Shown: positions 37,168 to 47,177, numbered from the stretch's first letter. The stretch: 64,000 nt of DNA from Deefgea tanakiae (GCF_019665765.1 NZ_CP081150.1:2790001-2854000), one strand, 5' to 3'. Notes: generated by a model from the letters alone, not told the origin. Made by a program: numbers and translations.

Positions 37168-38358
37168 TTAACACAGTGCCGACAAAGGCAAATAGGCCAC
37201 CACATCACCCGCCGCAATCGTTTGCCCTGCCGGCAAATCGACCAAACCATCGCTCCATACCATTGATGTCAACACGCCAGAACCTTGGCGCGGGAATAGC
37301 TCGACTTGGCCGGCGTTATTTAAACGAACGCGCAAGAACTCGCGCCGATCTCCGGCCTTTTTCCAGTCAAATGCAGCGATCAGCGGCAAACTCGTTGGCG
37401 TAATCGCTGTCACGCCTTGCCGTGCCAATAAGAACGGTCGCACCAACATCAAAAACGTCACATAGCTCGATACGGGATTGCCGGGCAGACCAATAAAATC
37501 CGTCTCGCCAATTCGGCCATGTGCGAACGGTTTACCCGGCTTCATCGCTATTTTCCACAAATCAAGCTTTCCTAGGTATTCAACCGCAGCTTTTACATGG
37601 TCTTCCTCACCGACTGATACCCCGCCCGATGTCATCACCACATCATGTTCAGCCGACGCCGTTTTAAGTAGCTCAATCGTCGCTTCGCGATCATCGGCCA
37701 CAATACCAAAGTCTGTCACCACGCAGCCCAGCGTTTGCAGCAAGGTATTAATCGCATACCGATTTGAGTTATAAATCTGCCCTGCGCCCAAATCCGCACC
37801 CGGCTCGACTAGCTCGTCACCTGTACTAAGCAAAGCGACTTTCAACGGCCGCACCACTGGCAAAGTCGGCACGCCAATCGATGCCGCCAAACCAATTTCA
37901 GCTGCGCCCAAACGCGTTCCCGCCGCCAGCACCACCGACTTCGCAGCGATATCTTCACCCGCACGGCGAATATTTGCGCCGTTTTTTAAACTCATCGCCA
38001 CTGTGACGCGGCCGTAAACCACGCTGCAGACTTCCTGCATCGCCACCGCATTCGCGCCAGCAGGAATCGGTGCGCCAGTAAAGATCCGCGCCGCTTCGCC
38101 CGTCACCAAGTTTGTGCCCACCTCACCCGCCGCAATCCGTTGACTAATCAGAAAATCAGTCGGCGGCGCAGCAAAATCAGCGATATGGAGCGCATAACCA
38201 TCCATCGCGCTGTTATCAAAACCGGGAACATCAATAGGCGCGACGATATCTTGCGCCAACACGCGACCGTTCGCCGCTAGCAGCGGTACAGTTTCAACCT
38301 CAGTAATGCGGCGCGCCGCAGCCAAGAGATTAGCCAGCGCGGTATCAAAATCAAGCAT
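37168..38358 (-). CDS. moeA: Molybdopterin molybdotransferase MoeA
   Basis: 396 residues from ATG 38358, preceded by [40 protein letters not shown] and [13 protein letters not shown] are the MoeA landmarks. It inserts molybdate into adenylylated molybdopterin. Its start lies 8 bases inside the end of mobB, so the two are translationally linked. Confidence 0.95.
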   Translation of the reverse strand: MLDFDTALANLLAAARRITEVETVPLLAANGRVLAQDIVAPIDVPGFDNSAMDGYALHIADFAAPPTDFLISQRIAAGEVGTNLVTGEAARIFTGAPIPAGANAVAMQEVCSVVYGRVTVAMSLKNGANIRRAGEDIAAKSVVLAAGTRLGAAEIGLAASIGVPTLPVVRPLKVALLSTGDELVEPGADLGAGQIYNSNRYAINTLLQTLGCVVTDFGIVADDREATIELLKTASAEHDVVMTSGGVSVGEEDHVKAAVEYLGKLDLWKIAMKPGKPFAHGRIGETDFIGLPGNPVSSYVTFLMLVRPFLLARQGVTAITPTSLPLIAAFDWKKAGDRREFLRVRLNNAGQVELFPRQGSGVLTSMVWSDGLVDLPAGQTIAAGDVVAYLPLSALC

Positions 38359-38854
38359 TTGAATTTCCAAAATAATCAAAAATAAACCGCGCCAGCGCGG
38401 GAACATCATTTAGATCTAGTACGGGTATTGCCTGCTGTGCATTACTATCTGTGGCAATAGCGACAATACTGGCATCATTTTGACATAAGAGCGGTTTGCC
38501 ATTGGCCTCGCGCCAGATTTCAATTTTGGGAATTTCTTCCGACTTAAAGCCTTCCAGCAAGGTTAAATCCGCCGGTGCAAGGCGAGCGATTTGCTCCGCC
38601 AACGTGGGTTCCGCCGCGCCGCGCAGTTCGTGCACAATCGCGTAACGAAACGGCGAAACCACCATCACCTCCCCCGCCCCCGCCGCGCGAAACCGTGCGC
38701 TGTCTTTGCGGGGTGGTTCCAATTCCAAATCGTGGTGTGAATGTTTAATCACATTCACCCGCCAGCCAAGTTGGGCGAGTTCGGGGAGTAGTGCTTCGAT
38801 GAGGGTAGTTTTACCCGAACCGGAATAGCCGGTGATGGCGAGGATATGGGGCAT
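38351..38854 (-). CDS. mobB: Molybdopterin-guanine dinucleotide biosynthesis protein MobB
   Basis: About 167 residues from ATG 38854; an ATG six codons earlier is possible. A P-loop [10 protein letters not shown] lies at the N-terminus, with [10 protein letters not shown] and [14 protein letters not shown] as family motifs. GTP-binding adaptor for MobA. It is the first gene of the mobB-moeA-moaD-moaE-mobA/moaC run. Upstream is the repeat zone that separates it from moaA. Confidence 0.9.
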   Translation of the reverse strand: MPHILAITGYSGSGKTTLIEALLPELAQLGWRVNVIKHSHHDLELEPPRKDSARFRAAGAGEVMVVSPFRYAIVHELRGAAEPTLAEQIARLAPADLTLLEGFKSEEIPKIEIWREANGKPLLCQNDASIVAIATDSNAQQAIPVLDLNDVPALARFIFDYFGNSNA

Positions 38855-38936
38855 GGGGCGAATTTCCAGCATTTTGGCTCAGGCTGACCTATTGCGGAAG
38901 CATTTTGTTTACCTGTGTTGAACTTACGAAATCCCG

Positions 38937-39575
38937 CTATTGGGTTTTAATATATTCGGTCGCCAATTGATAAAATGAGGCTCCTGAATAACTGAAGCCA
39001 CCTGAATCACCAGCATTTATTCGTGCAATTGCAATTGCATGCGCTTCATCAAACTTGCATTCGAGTAAACCGGTTAAAAGTTTCTCAACCCATATTGCAC
39101 GAACTGCATTAGGATATTTTTCAATCAGTTGTGAATAGTATTTTTCTAAAATTTGAAGATTACTTTGGTAAGTGTTGGCCAGAGATGCTTCTTTATCACT
39201 TATAGGAATAAGTAGCTCAAATATTTTTCTCACTTCGTTCAATACAATTTCTTCTTCCAAGCTATCAAGACCTGCGCACCCTTCCTGAACAACCATGCTC
39301 GGGGCAACCCAAGCACCACAAGCACGAAAACTAAGGGGCTGTTTTTTATTCTCTGGAAGCTTAACCACATCCCAGAAAATATCATCAAAATCATAATGCT
39401 TAAAACTAAGTGACCAATGTAATTTTTTTGTCTTTGACTGTCCATTTATTAAAATCGTAAAGAACAAACTTTTTTCTTTCTTAAAAACGAATCCACGGCT
39501 ACATTTCCAGCCAAATCTTTTAGATTCTACTTTTAAAATTCTATTCAGCATTTTATCAAAATAAGACTGTTTCAT
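38937..39575 (-). CDS. AT-rich orphan gene, DUF4304-like
   Basis: 212 residues, soluble, no signal peptide. The N-terminus (NRILKVESKRFGWKCSRGFVFKK) and WSLSFKHYDFDD region weakly resemble DUF4304 proteins, which are uncharacterised. Base composition is clearly more AT-rich than its neighbours, with many Lys/Ile/Phe codons ending in A or T, suggesting horizontal gain. It lies on the moa strand between mobB and the repeat zone, 83 bases upstream of mobB. Confidence 0.65.
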   Translation of the reverse strand: MKQSYFDKMLNRILKVESKRFGWKCSRGFVFKKEKSLFFTILINGQSKTKKLHWSLSFKHYDFDDIFWDVVKLPENKKQPLSFRACGAWVAPSMVVQEGCAGLDSLEEEIVLNEVRKIFELLIPISDKEASLANTYQSNLQILEKYYSQLIEKYPNAVRAIWVEKLLTGLLECKFDEAHAIAIARINAGDSGGFSYSGASFYQLATEYIKTQ

Positions 39576-39714
39576 TTAAATTTAATACCTTACCCATCAA
39601 ATAAGTTTCATTCATTTGATCGCTAAAATCAAATTACAAACGTATTTTTTACTAACAAAATAGCCGATCAGAAACCACAGTTTAACCTATCCATTTCAGC
39701 CTTTCCCGCACATG

Positions 39715-39885
39715 GTAAGCGGCTATGCGCCGCGGCACTCACTTTTCTTGCTTCGCCAAGAAAAGTAAGCAAAAGAAGGCGACCCTGCATCTGCGTCCGG
39801 CTACGCCGGATGCCCTCGCTACGGATAATCGAGACGGTTGCGCTCAAAACTCGCTCGGCTTGCTGCTAAGGGATCTCACGCAGCT
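39715..39885 (-). repeat. Palindromic extragenic element, reverse copy
   Basis: Reverse-oriented member of the family at 40043-40843 and 43581-43770. On the plus strand it has GCGGC-TATGC-GCCGC (39719-39733), the main stem CTCACTTTTCTTG with its complement around the loop CTTCGC (39738-39769, one wobble), and TCCGGC-TAC-GCCGGA (39796-39810). The surrounding 39576-39970 has no supported gene. Confidence 0.7.
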
Positions 39886-39970
39886 CAACGAGGCTTGATT
39901 CTATAACGATGTATTGCCAGCTAAATATTGATAAACAATGCCTACATTCAAATACATCTAATACATCAAT

Positions 39971-40040
39971 CTGAATCCTGAATCCTGAATCCTGAATCCT
40001 GAATCCTGAATCCTGAATCCTGAATCCTGAATCCTGAATC
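39971..40040. repeat. Ten tandem copies of CTGAATC
   Basis: An uninterrupted 70-base array of ten identical 7-mers. The unit length is not a multiple of three, as in slipped-strand phase-variable loci, but no convincing gene or promoter is directly controlled. It abuts the start of the 268-bp tandem array. Confidence 0.95.
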
Positions 40041-40042
40041 CA

Positions 40043-40843
40043 ACCATGCTAAGCCAAACAATTCACGCAACCAAGCACACGATGGTGGATGCATGGTTTT
40101 TAAATCCCGTCCAAGCGCACCGAGTGAGGAGGGAGACAAACCGCTTTATCGTTTGGCTCACGATCGATCGAGGGCATCGGGGACCGATGCGCGCCCGGGG
40201 CTCCTTTTCTTTCGTCTATTTCTTTTGGAGAAGCAAAAGAAATAGACCTGCCGCGCGGCAGTCCGCGCACCAAAATCCATCGTGCCGCAGGCACATAAAA
40301 CCTAAAACCCACCATGCGATACCAAACAATTCACGCAACCAAGTACGCCAATGGTAGATGCATGGTTTTCAAATCCCGTCCAAGCGAACCGAGTGAGAAG
40401 AGAGACAAACAGCCCTATCGTTTGGCTCACGATCGATCGAGGGCATCGGGGACCGATGCGCGCCCGGGGCTCCTTTTCTTTCGTCTATTTCTTTTGGAGA
40501 AGCAAAAGAAATAGACCTGCCGCGCGGCAGTCCGCGCACCAAAATCCATCGTGCCGCAGGCACATAAAACCTAAAACCCACCATACGATACCAAACAATT
40601 CACGCAACCAAGTACGCCAATGGTAGATGCATGGTTTTCAAATCCCGTCCAAGCGCACCGAGTGAGGAGAGAGACAAACAGCCCTATCGTTTGGCTCACG
40701 ATCGATCGAGGGCATCGGGGACCGATGCGCGCCCGGGACTCTTTTTCTTTGGTTCGTTTCTTTTGGAGAAGCAAAAGAAATGAACCCGTCCGCGCAGCGG
40801 AAACGCGCATCGAAATCAATCGTGCCGTAGGCACTTAAAAAAC
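40043..40843 (+). repeat. Three tandem ~268-bp palindromic extragenic elements
   Basis: Copies at about 40043-40310, 40311-40579 and 40580-40843. Each has, in order: GCATCGG-GGA-CCGATGC; a long stem (left arm GTCTATTTCTTTTG in copies 1-2, GGTTCGTTTCTTTTG in copy 3) closing on the hexaloop GAGAAG; a GC-rich palindrome (CTGCCGCGCGGCAG in copies 1-2, TCCGC-GCA-GCGGA in copy 3); and GTGCC-N3-GGCAC followed by a run of A. Copy 3 differs most, yet its stems still pair. Small open frames inside are repeat by-products. Confidence 0.9.
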
Positions 40844-40896
40844 AACAATGGGTATATCAACACAAACACTAATAGTTAATGGCTACAACTAAATAC

Positions 40897-41913
40897 CTAG
40901 CCCCCCGTCTGCGACATAAACCGAATAATCTTCCCCGGTTGCTCTTTGAATTCATGCCGCTCCGGTTTCAGCTCAATCGCTTCTTTCAACGCCGCAAGGA
41001 TTTCAGAATCCGAAGCACCGCCACGCAACAACGGTGCAAATTCGAATTTTTCTTCTTGCCCCAAACACATATACAAAGTGCCATCGACCGCCAAACGCAC
41101 ACGATTACAAGTAGCGCAAAAATGCTGTGAAATCGGCGTGATAAAGCCAACTCGACCACTACCGTCTGCCGTTTGCCAATAACGCGCGGGGCCACCACCG
41201 AGTTCTGCCACTTCGGGAATCAAACCAAATTGCTGCACCAGTTGCTCGCGCACTGGATTCAAATCGAGATACTGCGCATTACGGCCAGTATCACCCATCG
41301 GCATCGCTTCGATTAGCCGCAAGATAAAGTCATTTTCTAGGCAGAAGGCGACCATTCGGCCAATTTCGTGGTCGTTGACACCACGCATCGCGACCATATT
41401 GAGTTTGATCGGCGCAAAGCCAGCAGCTTTACCCGCCATAATGCCCGCCATAATCGAATCAAAACTATCGCGACCGGTGATGGTGTTGATACAGCCTTTA
41501 TCCAGCGAATCGAGGCTAACATTGATGCGTTTTACGCCAGCCGCTTTCAGCGCGGGGGCGTGTTTAACCAGTTGCGTGGCGTTGGTCGATAGGGACAAAT
41601 CTTCCACGCCAGGCAAGGCGGCTAAACGTGCAGCCAGTTCGGGTAGATTGCGGCGCAACAGAGGTTCACCGCCTGTTAAACGCACGCGTGACACCCCAGC
41701 CTGGGCGAAGATGCCGACCAATCGCGTCATTTCATCGAAATTAAGCCAGTTTTTTGGCTCTTCGTAATCCTCAAACCCTTTGGGTAAGCAGTAATTACAG
41801 CGCAGATCACAGCGATCGGTCACCGACAGCCGCAAATAGCGAATGGCGCGGCCAAATCGGTCTGTCAAAACCCGATCAGATGACGCTGGCGATGTGCTGG
41901 TGAAGTTCTGCAT
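40897..41913 (-). CDS. moaA: GTP 3',8-cyclase
   Basis: 338 residues. A radical SAM enzyme with the first 4Fe-4S site CDLRCNYC and second site CATCNRVRL with the third Cys in LYMCLG. It ends in GG, needed for activity. With MoaC it makes cPMP, the first step of molybdenum cofactor synthesis. It is on the same strand as the mobB-moaC cluster but 2 kb upstream of it, separated by the repeat zone and the orphan gene. Confidence 0.96.
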   Translation of the reverse strand: MQNFTSTSPASSDRVLTDRFGRAIRYLRLSVTDRCDLRCNYCLPKGFEDYEEPKNWLNFDEMTRLVGIFAQAGVSRVRLTGGEPLLRRNLPELAARLAALPGVEDLSLSTNATQLVKHAPALKAAGVKRINVSLDSLDKGCINTITGRDSFDSIMAGIMAGKAAGFAPIKLNMVAMRGVNDHEIGRMVAFCLENDFILRLIEAMPMGDTGRNAQYLDLNPVREQLVQQFGLIPEVAELGGGPARYWQTADGSGRVGFITPISQHFCATCNRVRLAVDGTLYMCLGQEEKFEFAPLLRGGASDSEILAALKEAIELKPERHEFKEQPGKIIRFMSQTGG

Positions 41914-42198
41914 GATTTCCTATAAACGGCGAATGCAAATGGATGCTGCAAGCGAGCTCCCTGTGTTGAAACATTAGTCGAACTGTACGAGTAAATCTAT
42001 CGCGGCGGAATCCATGTTCAACACAAAACAGTGTTGCGGCCGATGCAATAGTGACGATCTAAAGTCACGCGCCGCACCTGCTACTATAAAAGAAATCTTG
42101 CACCACGCTTGTTGCATTAAGGACTACCTCTTACTAGATAGCCACAACTAGAGCCAAATACCTGCCGCGCGGGCGGTGGCTTCCGTATACTGACACTC

Positions 42199-42822
42199 AT
42201 GCTTTCTATCGCCCATCTTGCCGCGCAACGCGGTGATCGCCCCTTGTTTTCTGAGCTGTCGCTCACGCTTAATGCGGGCGATTGCGTGCATTTACGCGGC
42301 GAAAATGGCGTTGGCAAAACCACCTTGCTCAAACTATTGGCGGGTCTCACTCAGCCACAACACGGTGAAATTCGGTGGGGCGAGCAAAACATTGCCACGT
42401 TGGGCGATGAGTATTACGCGCAGCTGCATTACCTCGGCCACAAAGATGCGCTGAAAGACTTGCTCAGCCCGTTCGACAATTTACATTTGGCCGCAAAACT
42501 CGCTGGCAATCCACTAGATGAAGCCGCCATTTTGCAGGCGTTGAGCCGCGTGGGCCTGGCGCGGCAATGCGATTTACCGGTGCGTAGCCTGTCGCAAGGG
42601 CAAAAAAAACGTGCGGCACTCGCGCGACTGCTCGCCACATCACGGCCGCTGTGGTTGCTCGATGAGCCGTTTGTTGCACTGGACACCAAAGCGCAAGAAC
42701 AACTCGGCGGTTGGATTAGCGAACATTGCGCGAACGGGGGTATTGCAATCTTTACATCGCATCAAATACTACCTAAGGCAATACCTAGCATCACCGAACT
42801 CACTCTGTCGGTGAAAAAATGA
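42199..42822 (+). CDS. ccmA: Cytochrome c maturation ABC transporter ATP-binding protein
   Basis: 207 residues. Walker A GENGVGKTTLLK, signature LSQGQKKRAALARLL, Walker B PLWLLDEPFVAL. ATPase partner of CcmB in releasing holo-CcmE. No SD precedes the ATG; a TATACT hexamer at 42186-42191 raises the chance of a nearly leaderless transcript. The stop overlaps ccmB by four bases. First gene of the ccm set. Confidence 0.95.
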   Translation: MLSIAHLAAQRGDRPLFSELSLTLNAGDCVHLRGENGVGKTTLLKLLAGLTQPQHGEIRWGEQNIATLGDEYYAQLHYLGHKDALKDLLSPFDNLHLAAKLAGNPLDEAAILQALSRVGLARQCDLPVRSLSQGQKKRAALARLLATSRPLWLLDEPFVALDTKAQEQLGGWISEHCANGGIAIFTSHQILPKAIPSITELTLSVKK

Positions 42823-43493
42823 GCTACAGCCGTTTTTTTCTCACCGTCATTCAGCGCGATCTACTCCTCGCGTGGCAGCAACGCGGCGACTTGCTAGTGG
42901 GCTTGGTATTTTTTGTTTTGGTCGCCAGCCTATTCCCGCTTGCTGTCGGCCCAGAGCCGCAACTACTCGCCCGCATCGGCCCTGGCGTATTGTGGGTGGC
43001 GGCGATTTTGGCCAATTTACTCGCGCTACCACGGCTATTTCACGCCGATTGGCAAGACGGCACACTAGAACAACTCCTGCTCGCGCCAGCACCAGCCAGC
43101 ATGATGGTCGCCGGAAAACTCATCGCCCACTGGCTGACCACCGGCGTACCGCTGACCTTGATTGCCCCGCTACTTGGCATTCAATACGGATTGGAAGCCG
43201 ATGCTTTATGGATGCTAATGGCAACGTTGCTGCTCGGCACACCGACACTCAGCGCACTCGGCAGCATCGGCGCCGCGCTAACCTTGGGCGTGCGCCAAGG
43301 CGAAATGCTCTTGGCCTTACTGGCGCTACCGCTGTATGCACCCGTATTGATTTTTGGCAGTAGCGCCGTCGCGGCAGTGAGTGGCGGATTAAGTGGTTAC
43401 GCCGAATTGTCATTACTGGCTGCAATACTGTGCGGGTCGCTATTTTTAGCGCCATGGTTGGCGGCGATGGCCGTGCGGCTGGCGGTAGAGTAA
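42819..43493 (+). CDS. ccmB: Heme exporter protein CcmB
   Basis: 224 residues with six membrane segments. FFLTVIQRDLLLAWQQRGDL and LFHADWQDGTLEQLLLAP are typical of CcmB. ABC permease partner of CcmA. Overlaps ccmA by four bases. The expected close junction to ccmC is broken by a 315-base gap containing a palindromic repeat element. Confidence 0.95.
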   Translation: MSYSRFFLTVIQRDLLLAWQQRGDLLVGLVFFVLVASLFPLAVGPEPQLLARIGPGVLWVAAILANLLALPRLFHADWQDGTLEQLLLAPAPASMMVAGKLIAHWLTTGVPLTLIAPLLGIQYGLEADALWMLMATLLLGTPTLSALGSIGAALTLGVRQGEMLLALLALPLYAPVLIFGSSAVAAVSGGLSGYAELSLLAAILCGSLFLAPWLAAMAVRLAVE

Positions 43494-43580
43494 AGAAATT
43501 TAAAGCCGTTTCAGACGAAAAATAATCCGTCTGAACGCTCAGAAATACGAAAAGCAGTGCCGCGATGATTGGGCTGAAGC

Positions 43581-43770
43581 TTTAAATCCCCTGTCGCCCA
43601 TCGCCGAGAGAGAGAGTGGAGCGAGACCTAGGCTCGCGACCGACCGAGGGAAGCCCGGAGGGCCGCAGGCGGGGGTCGCCTTTCTTTGCTTACTTTCTTT
43701 GGCGAAGCAAAGAAAGTAAGTCCCCGTCGCGGATTGCGACTGTAAAACAATGTGCCATAGGCACTAAAAA
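43581..43770 (+). repeat. Palindromic extragenic element between ccmB and ccmC
   Basis: Same family as 40043-40843 and 39715-39885. Order: GCGAG-ACCTAGG-CTCGC, GCCC-GGA-GGGC, the main stem CTTACTTTCTTTG/CAAAGAAAGTAAG around the loop GCGAAG (43689-43720), GTCGC-GGATT-GCGAC (43726-43740), then GTGCC-ATA-GGCAC (43752-43764) and an A run. It fills most of the ccmB-ccmC gap and may affect operon expression. Confidence 0.8.
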
Positions 43771-43808
43771 TTCATCTACTGCAAAATACAATTTGCGATA
43801 GGAAACTA

Positions 43809-44576
43809 ATGAAACCCAACCACGATGGCCCACGCTGGCTGAATATTTTTCACTTCGCCTCACCGCTACAGTTCTACCCACTGGCGGGCAAATTGGTGCC
43901 GATTTTTGCTGTGCTGGCGACGCTGTTCGCCCTAGCTGGCCTGTGGCTCGGTTTTGGCGTCGCGCCCGCCGATGCGCAGCAAGGTGAAGGCTATCGGATT
44001 ATTTTCCTGCACGTGCCAACGAGCTGGATGGCAATGTTCATTTATATCGTCATGGCGTTTTGGTCGGTGATGCATCTGGTGTGGCGCACGCGGCTGTCGG
44101 CAATGATGGCGCAAGCGCTCGCTCCGACTGGCGCGCTGATGGCGTTTTTGTCGCTGTGCACTGGCGCACTATGGGGCAAGCCGATGTGGGGCACTTGGTG
44201 GGTGTGGGATGCGCGGCTGACGTCGATGTTGCTGCTGTTTTTTCTGTATTTGGGTTTTATTGCACTGACACGTAGCATCGACGAAACCGATCGCGCCGAC
44301 AAAGCGGGTTCCGTGTTGGCGATTGTGGGTGTGTTTAATGTGCCGGTGATTTATTTCTCGGTGAAGTGGTGGAATACGCTGCATCAAGGCGCGTCGATTT
44401 CGATGGAAAAAGGCAGCACGATGGCCAGTACGATGCTGATTGCGATGCTGTTGATGTCATTCGCAGCGTGGATGTACAGCATCGCGACTGCGCTATCCCG
44501 CGTTCGCACGCTGATTTTGCTGCGTGAGGGCCGTACTCGGTGGGTGCAGGAATTGATTGTGGGAGGAAAAGCATAA
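43809..44576 (+). CDS. ccmC: Heme-handling protein CcmC
   Basis: 255 residues with six membrane segments. The periplasmic Trp-rich heme motif WGTWWVWDARLTSML is present, with HVPTSWMAMF and the flanking His residues. It loads heme on CcmE. GATAGGAAAC lies just before the start. Stop overlaps ccmD start by one base. Confidence 0.95.
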   Translation: MKPNHDGPRWLNIFHFASPLQFYPLAGKLVPIFAVLATLFALAGLWLGFGVAPADAQQGEGYRIIFLHVPTSWMAMFIYIVMAFWSVMHLVWRTRLSAMMAQALAPTGALMAFLSLCTGALWGKPMWGTWWVWDARLTSMLLLFFLYLGFIALTRSIDETDRADKAGSVLAIVGVFNVPVIYFSVKWWNTLHQGASISMEKGSTMASTMLIAMLLMSFAAWMYSIATALSRVRTLILLREGRTRWVQELIVGGKA

Positions 44577-44764
44577 TGGCTTGGCAATCGTGGAATGAAT
44601 TTTTCGCCATGGGCGGCTATGGTGTATATGTCTGGGGCTCTTTTGCAGCATGCGCTATCGGCTTATGCCTAGAGTGGGTATTTATAAAGCAACAACGAAA
44701 AAATGTATTAAAACAATTACGTCGCATGGCCTTGGCCGATGAACTTGAAAGGACGGCAGAATGA
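44576..44764 (+). CDS. ccmD: Heme exporter protein CcmD
   Basis: 62 residues from ATG 44576 (TAATG junction with ccmC). One membrane segment, starting [18 protein letters not shown], the usual CcmD pattern, followed by a basic cytoplasmic tail. Needed for release of holo-CcmE. An upstream in-frame start inside ccmC is not used. Overlaps ccmE by four bases. Confidence 0.9.
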   Translation: MAWQSWNEFFAMGGYGVYVWGSFAACAIGLCLEWVFIKQQRKNVLKQLRRMALADELERTAE

Positions 44765-45210
44765 CCCCTCGACGCAAACGCGCAGCTTGGATTATCGGCG
44801 CATTGATCGCACTGGCTTTGGTGACTTTTTTTGTCGTCAACGCCTTTCGCCAGAATCTGGTGTTTTTTTACACCCCAACGCAAATCGCAGCAGGTGAAGC
44901 GCCGCAAGGTCGGGCTTTCCGCATTGGTGGCATGGTGGTCGATAAAAGCCTCGTTCGCGCGGCGGACGGCGTGACGATTCGCTTTGACGTCACCGACACC
45001 GACAAAGTCATCCCCGTGCAATATCGCGGCATCTTGCCGGATTTGTTTAAAGAAGGAAAAGGCGTCGTCGCCGAAGGTCGCTGGGAAAACGGTGTATTTA
45101 CCGCCAGCGAAGTGCTGGCCAAACACGATGAAAACTATATGCCACCCGAAGCACAAGACGCCGTGAATCAAGCGCATCAAAAAGCAGCTGCGAAAAAGGA
45201 ACAACAATGA
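44761..45210 (+). CDS. ccmE: Heme chaperone CcmE
   Basis: 149 residues. N-terminal anchor helix, OB-fold, and the heme-attachment His122 in [12 protein letters not shown]. Carries heme covalently to CcmF. Overlaps ccmD and ccmF by four bases each. Confidence 0.96.
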   Translation: MTPRRKRAAWIIGALIALALVTFFVVNAFRQNLVFFYTPTQIAAGEAPQGRAFRIGGMVVDKSLVRAADGVTIRFDVTDTDKVIPVQYRGILPDLFKEGKGVVAEGRWENGVFTASEVLAKHDENYMPPEAQDAVNQAHQKAAAKKEQQ

Positions 45211-47177
45211 TTGGTGAACTCGGAACCTTTGCGCTAATTTTGGCGCTGCTCGTTTCCATAGTGCAGGGCACATTTGGTATTTGGGGCGGTATCAAACACA
45301 ACCTGCCATTGATGCGCGTGGCGCGCCCCGCTGCGATATTGCAGCTGCTGCTCACCGCTACAGCGTTTGGCCTTTTGACGACCGCTTTTTTGCAAGATGA
45401 CTTTTCGATTCGTTACGTGGTTCGGCAATCGAACAGCTTGCTGCCCGAGTTTTTCAAAGTCGCCGCAGTGTGGGGTGGACACGAAGGCTCGCTCTTGCTG
45501 TGGGTGTTGATGCTGTCGGGTTGGGGCGCAGCGGTGGCGGTGTTCGGTCGCAATTTACCGCTGTCGGTACAGTCTTTGGTCGGCGGCGTATTGGGCTGGA
45601 TTGGTAGCGGCTTGTATTTGTTTATTTTACTAACGTCGAGCCCGTTTATTCGGCAACTGCCAGCAGCGAGCGACGGTGCGGATTTGAATCCGCTGCTGCA
45701 AGACTTGGGGCTGATTTTCCATCCGCCGCTGCTGTATATGGGCTATGTCGGCTTTTCGGTGGCGTTTGCCTTTGCCGTCGCGGCGCTGATTTCTGGCCGG
45801 CTGGACGCCACATGGGCGCGCTGGAGCCGACCATGGACGACGGCCGCGTGGGCGATGCTCACACTGGGGATTATGCTCGGCAGTGCTTGGGCGTATTACG
45901 AACTCGGTTGGGGCGGCTGGTGGTTTTGGGATCCGGTGGAAAACGCCTCGTTTATGCCTTGGCTGGCAGGTACGGCCTTGATTCACTCGCTGGCGGTAGC
46001 CGAGAAGCGCAATGCGTTTAAACATTGGACGGTCTTGCTGGCGATTAGTACGTTTTCGCTCTCGCTACTCGGTACTTTCCTCGTTCGCTCTGGCGTGCTG
46101 ACCTCAGTCCATGCCTTTGCGACTGATCCCGCGCGCGGCACGTTTATTTTGATTTTCCTCTGCCTCGTCATTGGTACTTCGCTAGCACTGTACGCTTGGC
46201 GCGCACCAATGCTAGAAGGCGGCGGTGCGTTTAACTGGTGCTCGCGTGAATCACTACTGCTGGCGAATAATGTGCTGCTGGTCGTGGCCTGCGCCACGGT
46301 GTTTATCGGCACGCTGTATCCGCTGCTGATTGATGCACTCGGCCAAGGCAAATTGTCAGTCGGCCCACCGTACTTTAATAGTGTTTTTATCCCGCTGATG
46401 ATGCCCGCACTATTGCTGATGGGGCTCAGCGGCACGATACGCTGGAAGCATCAAGACGGCCACGGCATCTGGTTAGCCAGCAAAGTACCGATGATCTTGG
46501 CCATCGTCGGTGGCGCATTGCTGCCGCTGTGCTGGGGTACGTGGCGCTGGGGCGTCGCGATTGCTCTGACCGCTGCGCTGTGGATTTCGCTGATGGCGGT
46601 ACGCGATTGGAGTTTGCGACTACTCAGCTATCGCAAAACAACGAACTCATGGTGGCAAGCCCTGTGCAAAGTACCGGCTTCGTTTTCTGGCATGCATATC
46701 GCTCACTTTGGGATGGCGGTGTTTGTCGCTGGCGTGGCCGTGGTATCGAGCTACGAGCACGAAGACGATTTACGCATGGCCTTTGGCGACACGCATCAAG
46801 TAGCGGGCTATACGCTACGCTTTGACGCGGTGAAACCCGAGCGCGCTAGTAATTACGCTTCGCTGGTCGGCTATTTGACCTTGAGCCAAGACGGCAAAAC
46901 AATCAGTGTGCTCAAGCCAGAGAAACGCCAATATTTTTCTAGCCAAATGCCAATGACCGAAGCGGCGATTCACCACACGCAAATCAAAGATATCTATGTC
47001 GCGCTCGGGGAGCCGATTGGCAAAGATCCATTTACCGGCGATTGGTTGGTGCGGATTCATTACAAACCGCTGGTGGGTTGGATTTGGTATGGCTGTTTGT
47101 TGATGGCTTTGGGCGGCCTGATTGCGCTCAGTGATAAACGCTATCGGCAAAAACGCTTAGGGAAGAAATCGCAATGA
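45207..47177 (+). CDS. ccmF: Heme lyase subunit CcmF
   Basis: 656 residues with about 15 membrane segments. The Trp-rich heme motif [18 protein letters not shown] and conserved periplasmic His residues are present. Forms the heme lyase with CcmH/I and attaches heme to apocytochrome c. Overlaps both neighbours by four bases. Confidence 0.96.
   Translation: MIGELGTFALILALLVSIVQGTFGIWGGIKHNLPLMRVARPAAILQLLLTATAFGLLTTAFLQDDFSIRYVVRQSNSLLPEFFKVAAVWGGHEGSLLLWVLMLSGWGAAVAVFGRNLPLSVQSLVGGVLGWIGSGLYLFILLTSSPFIRQLPAASDGADLNPLLQDLGLIFHPPLLYMGYVGFSVAFAFAVAALISGRLDATWARWSRPWTTAAWAMLTLGIMLGSAWAYYELGWGGWWFWDPVENASFMPWLAGTALIHSLAVAEKRNAFKHWTVLLAISTFSLSLLGTFLVRSGVLTSVHAFATDPARGTFILIFLCLVIGTSLALYAWRAPMLEGGGAFNWCSRESLLLANNVLLVVACATVFIGTLYPLLIDALGQGKLSVGPPYFNSVFIPLMMPALLLMGLSGTIRWKHQDGHGIWLASKVPMILAIVGGALLPLCWGTWRWGVAIALTAALWISLMAVRDWSLRLLSYRKTTNSWWQALCKVPASFSGMHIAHFGMAVFVAGVAVVSSYEHEDDLRMAFGDTHQVAGYTLRFDAVKPERASNYASLVGYLTLSQDGKTISVLKPEKRQYFSSQMPMTEAAIHHTQIKDIYVALGEPIGKDPFTGDWLVRIHYKPLVGWIWYGCLLMALGGLIALSDKRYRQKRLGKKSQ

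Noticed and set aside
40046-40838. Three overlapping plus-strand open frames of 72-103 codons (…VYFFWRSKRN…)
   Set aside because: They fall wholly within the tandem palindromic elements and read through the stems. Similar frames come from the element at 43581. Typical repeat by-products, with no ribosome-binding sites.
39971-40843. CRISPR-like array
   Set aside because: The 7-base array has no spacers, and the 268-base units are near-identical throughout, with no repeat-spacer pattern and no cas genes.
39576-40896. Insertion sequence or integron
   Set aside because: No transposase or integrase frame, terminal inverted repeats or target duplication was seen around the repeat zone.
43616-43801. 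61-codon frame between ccmB and ccmC
   Set aside because: Lies on the palindromic element; sequence type (FFAYFLWRSKES) is the same repeat artefact.
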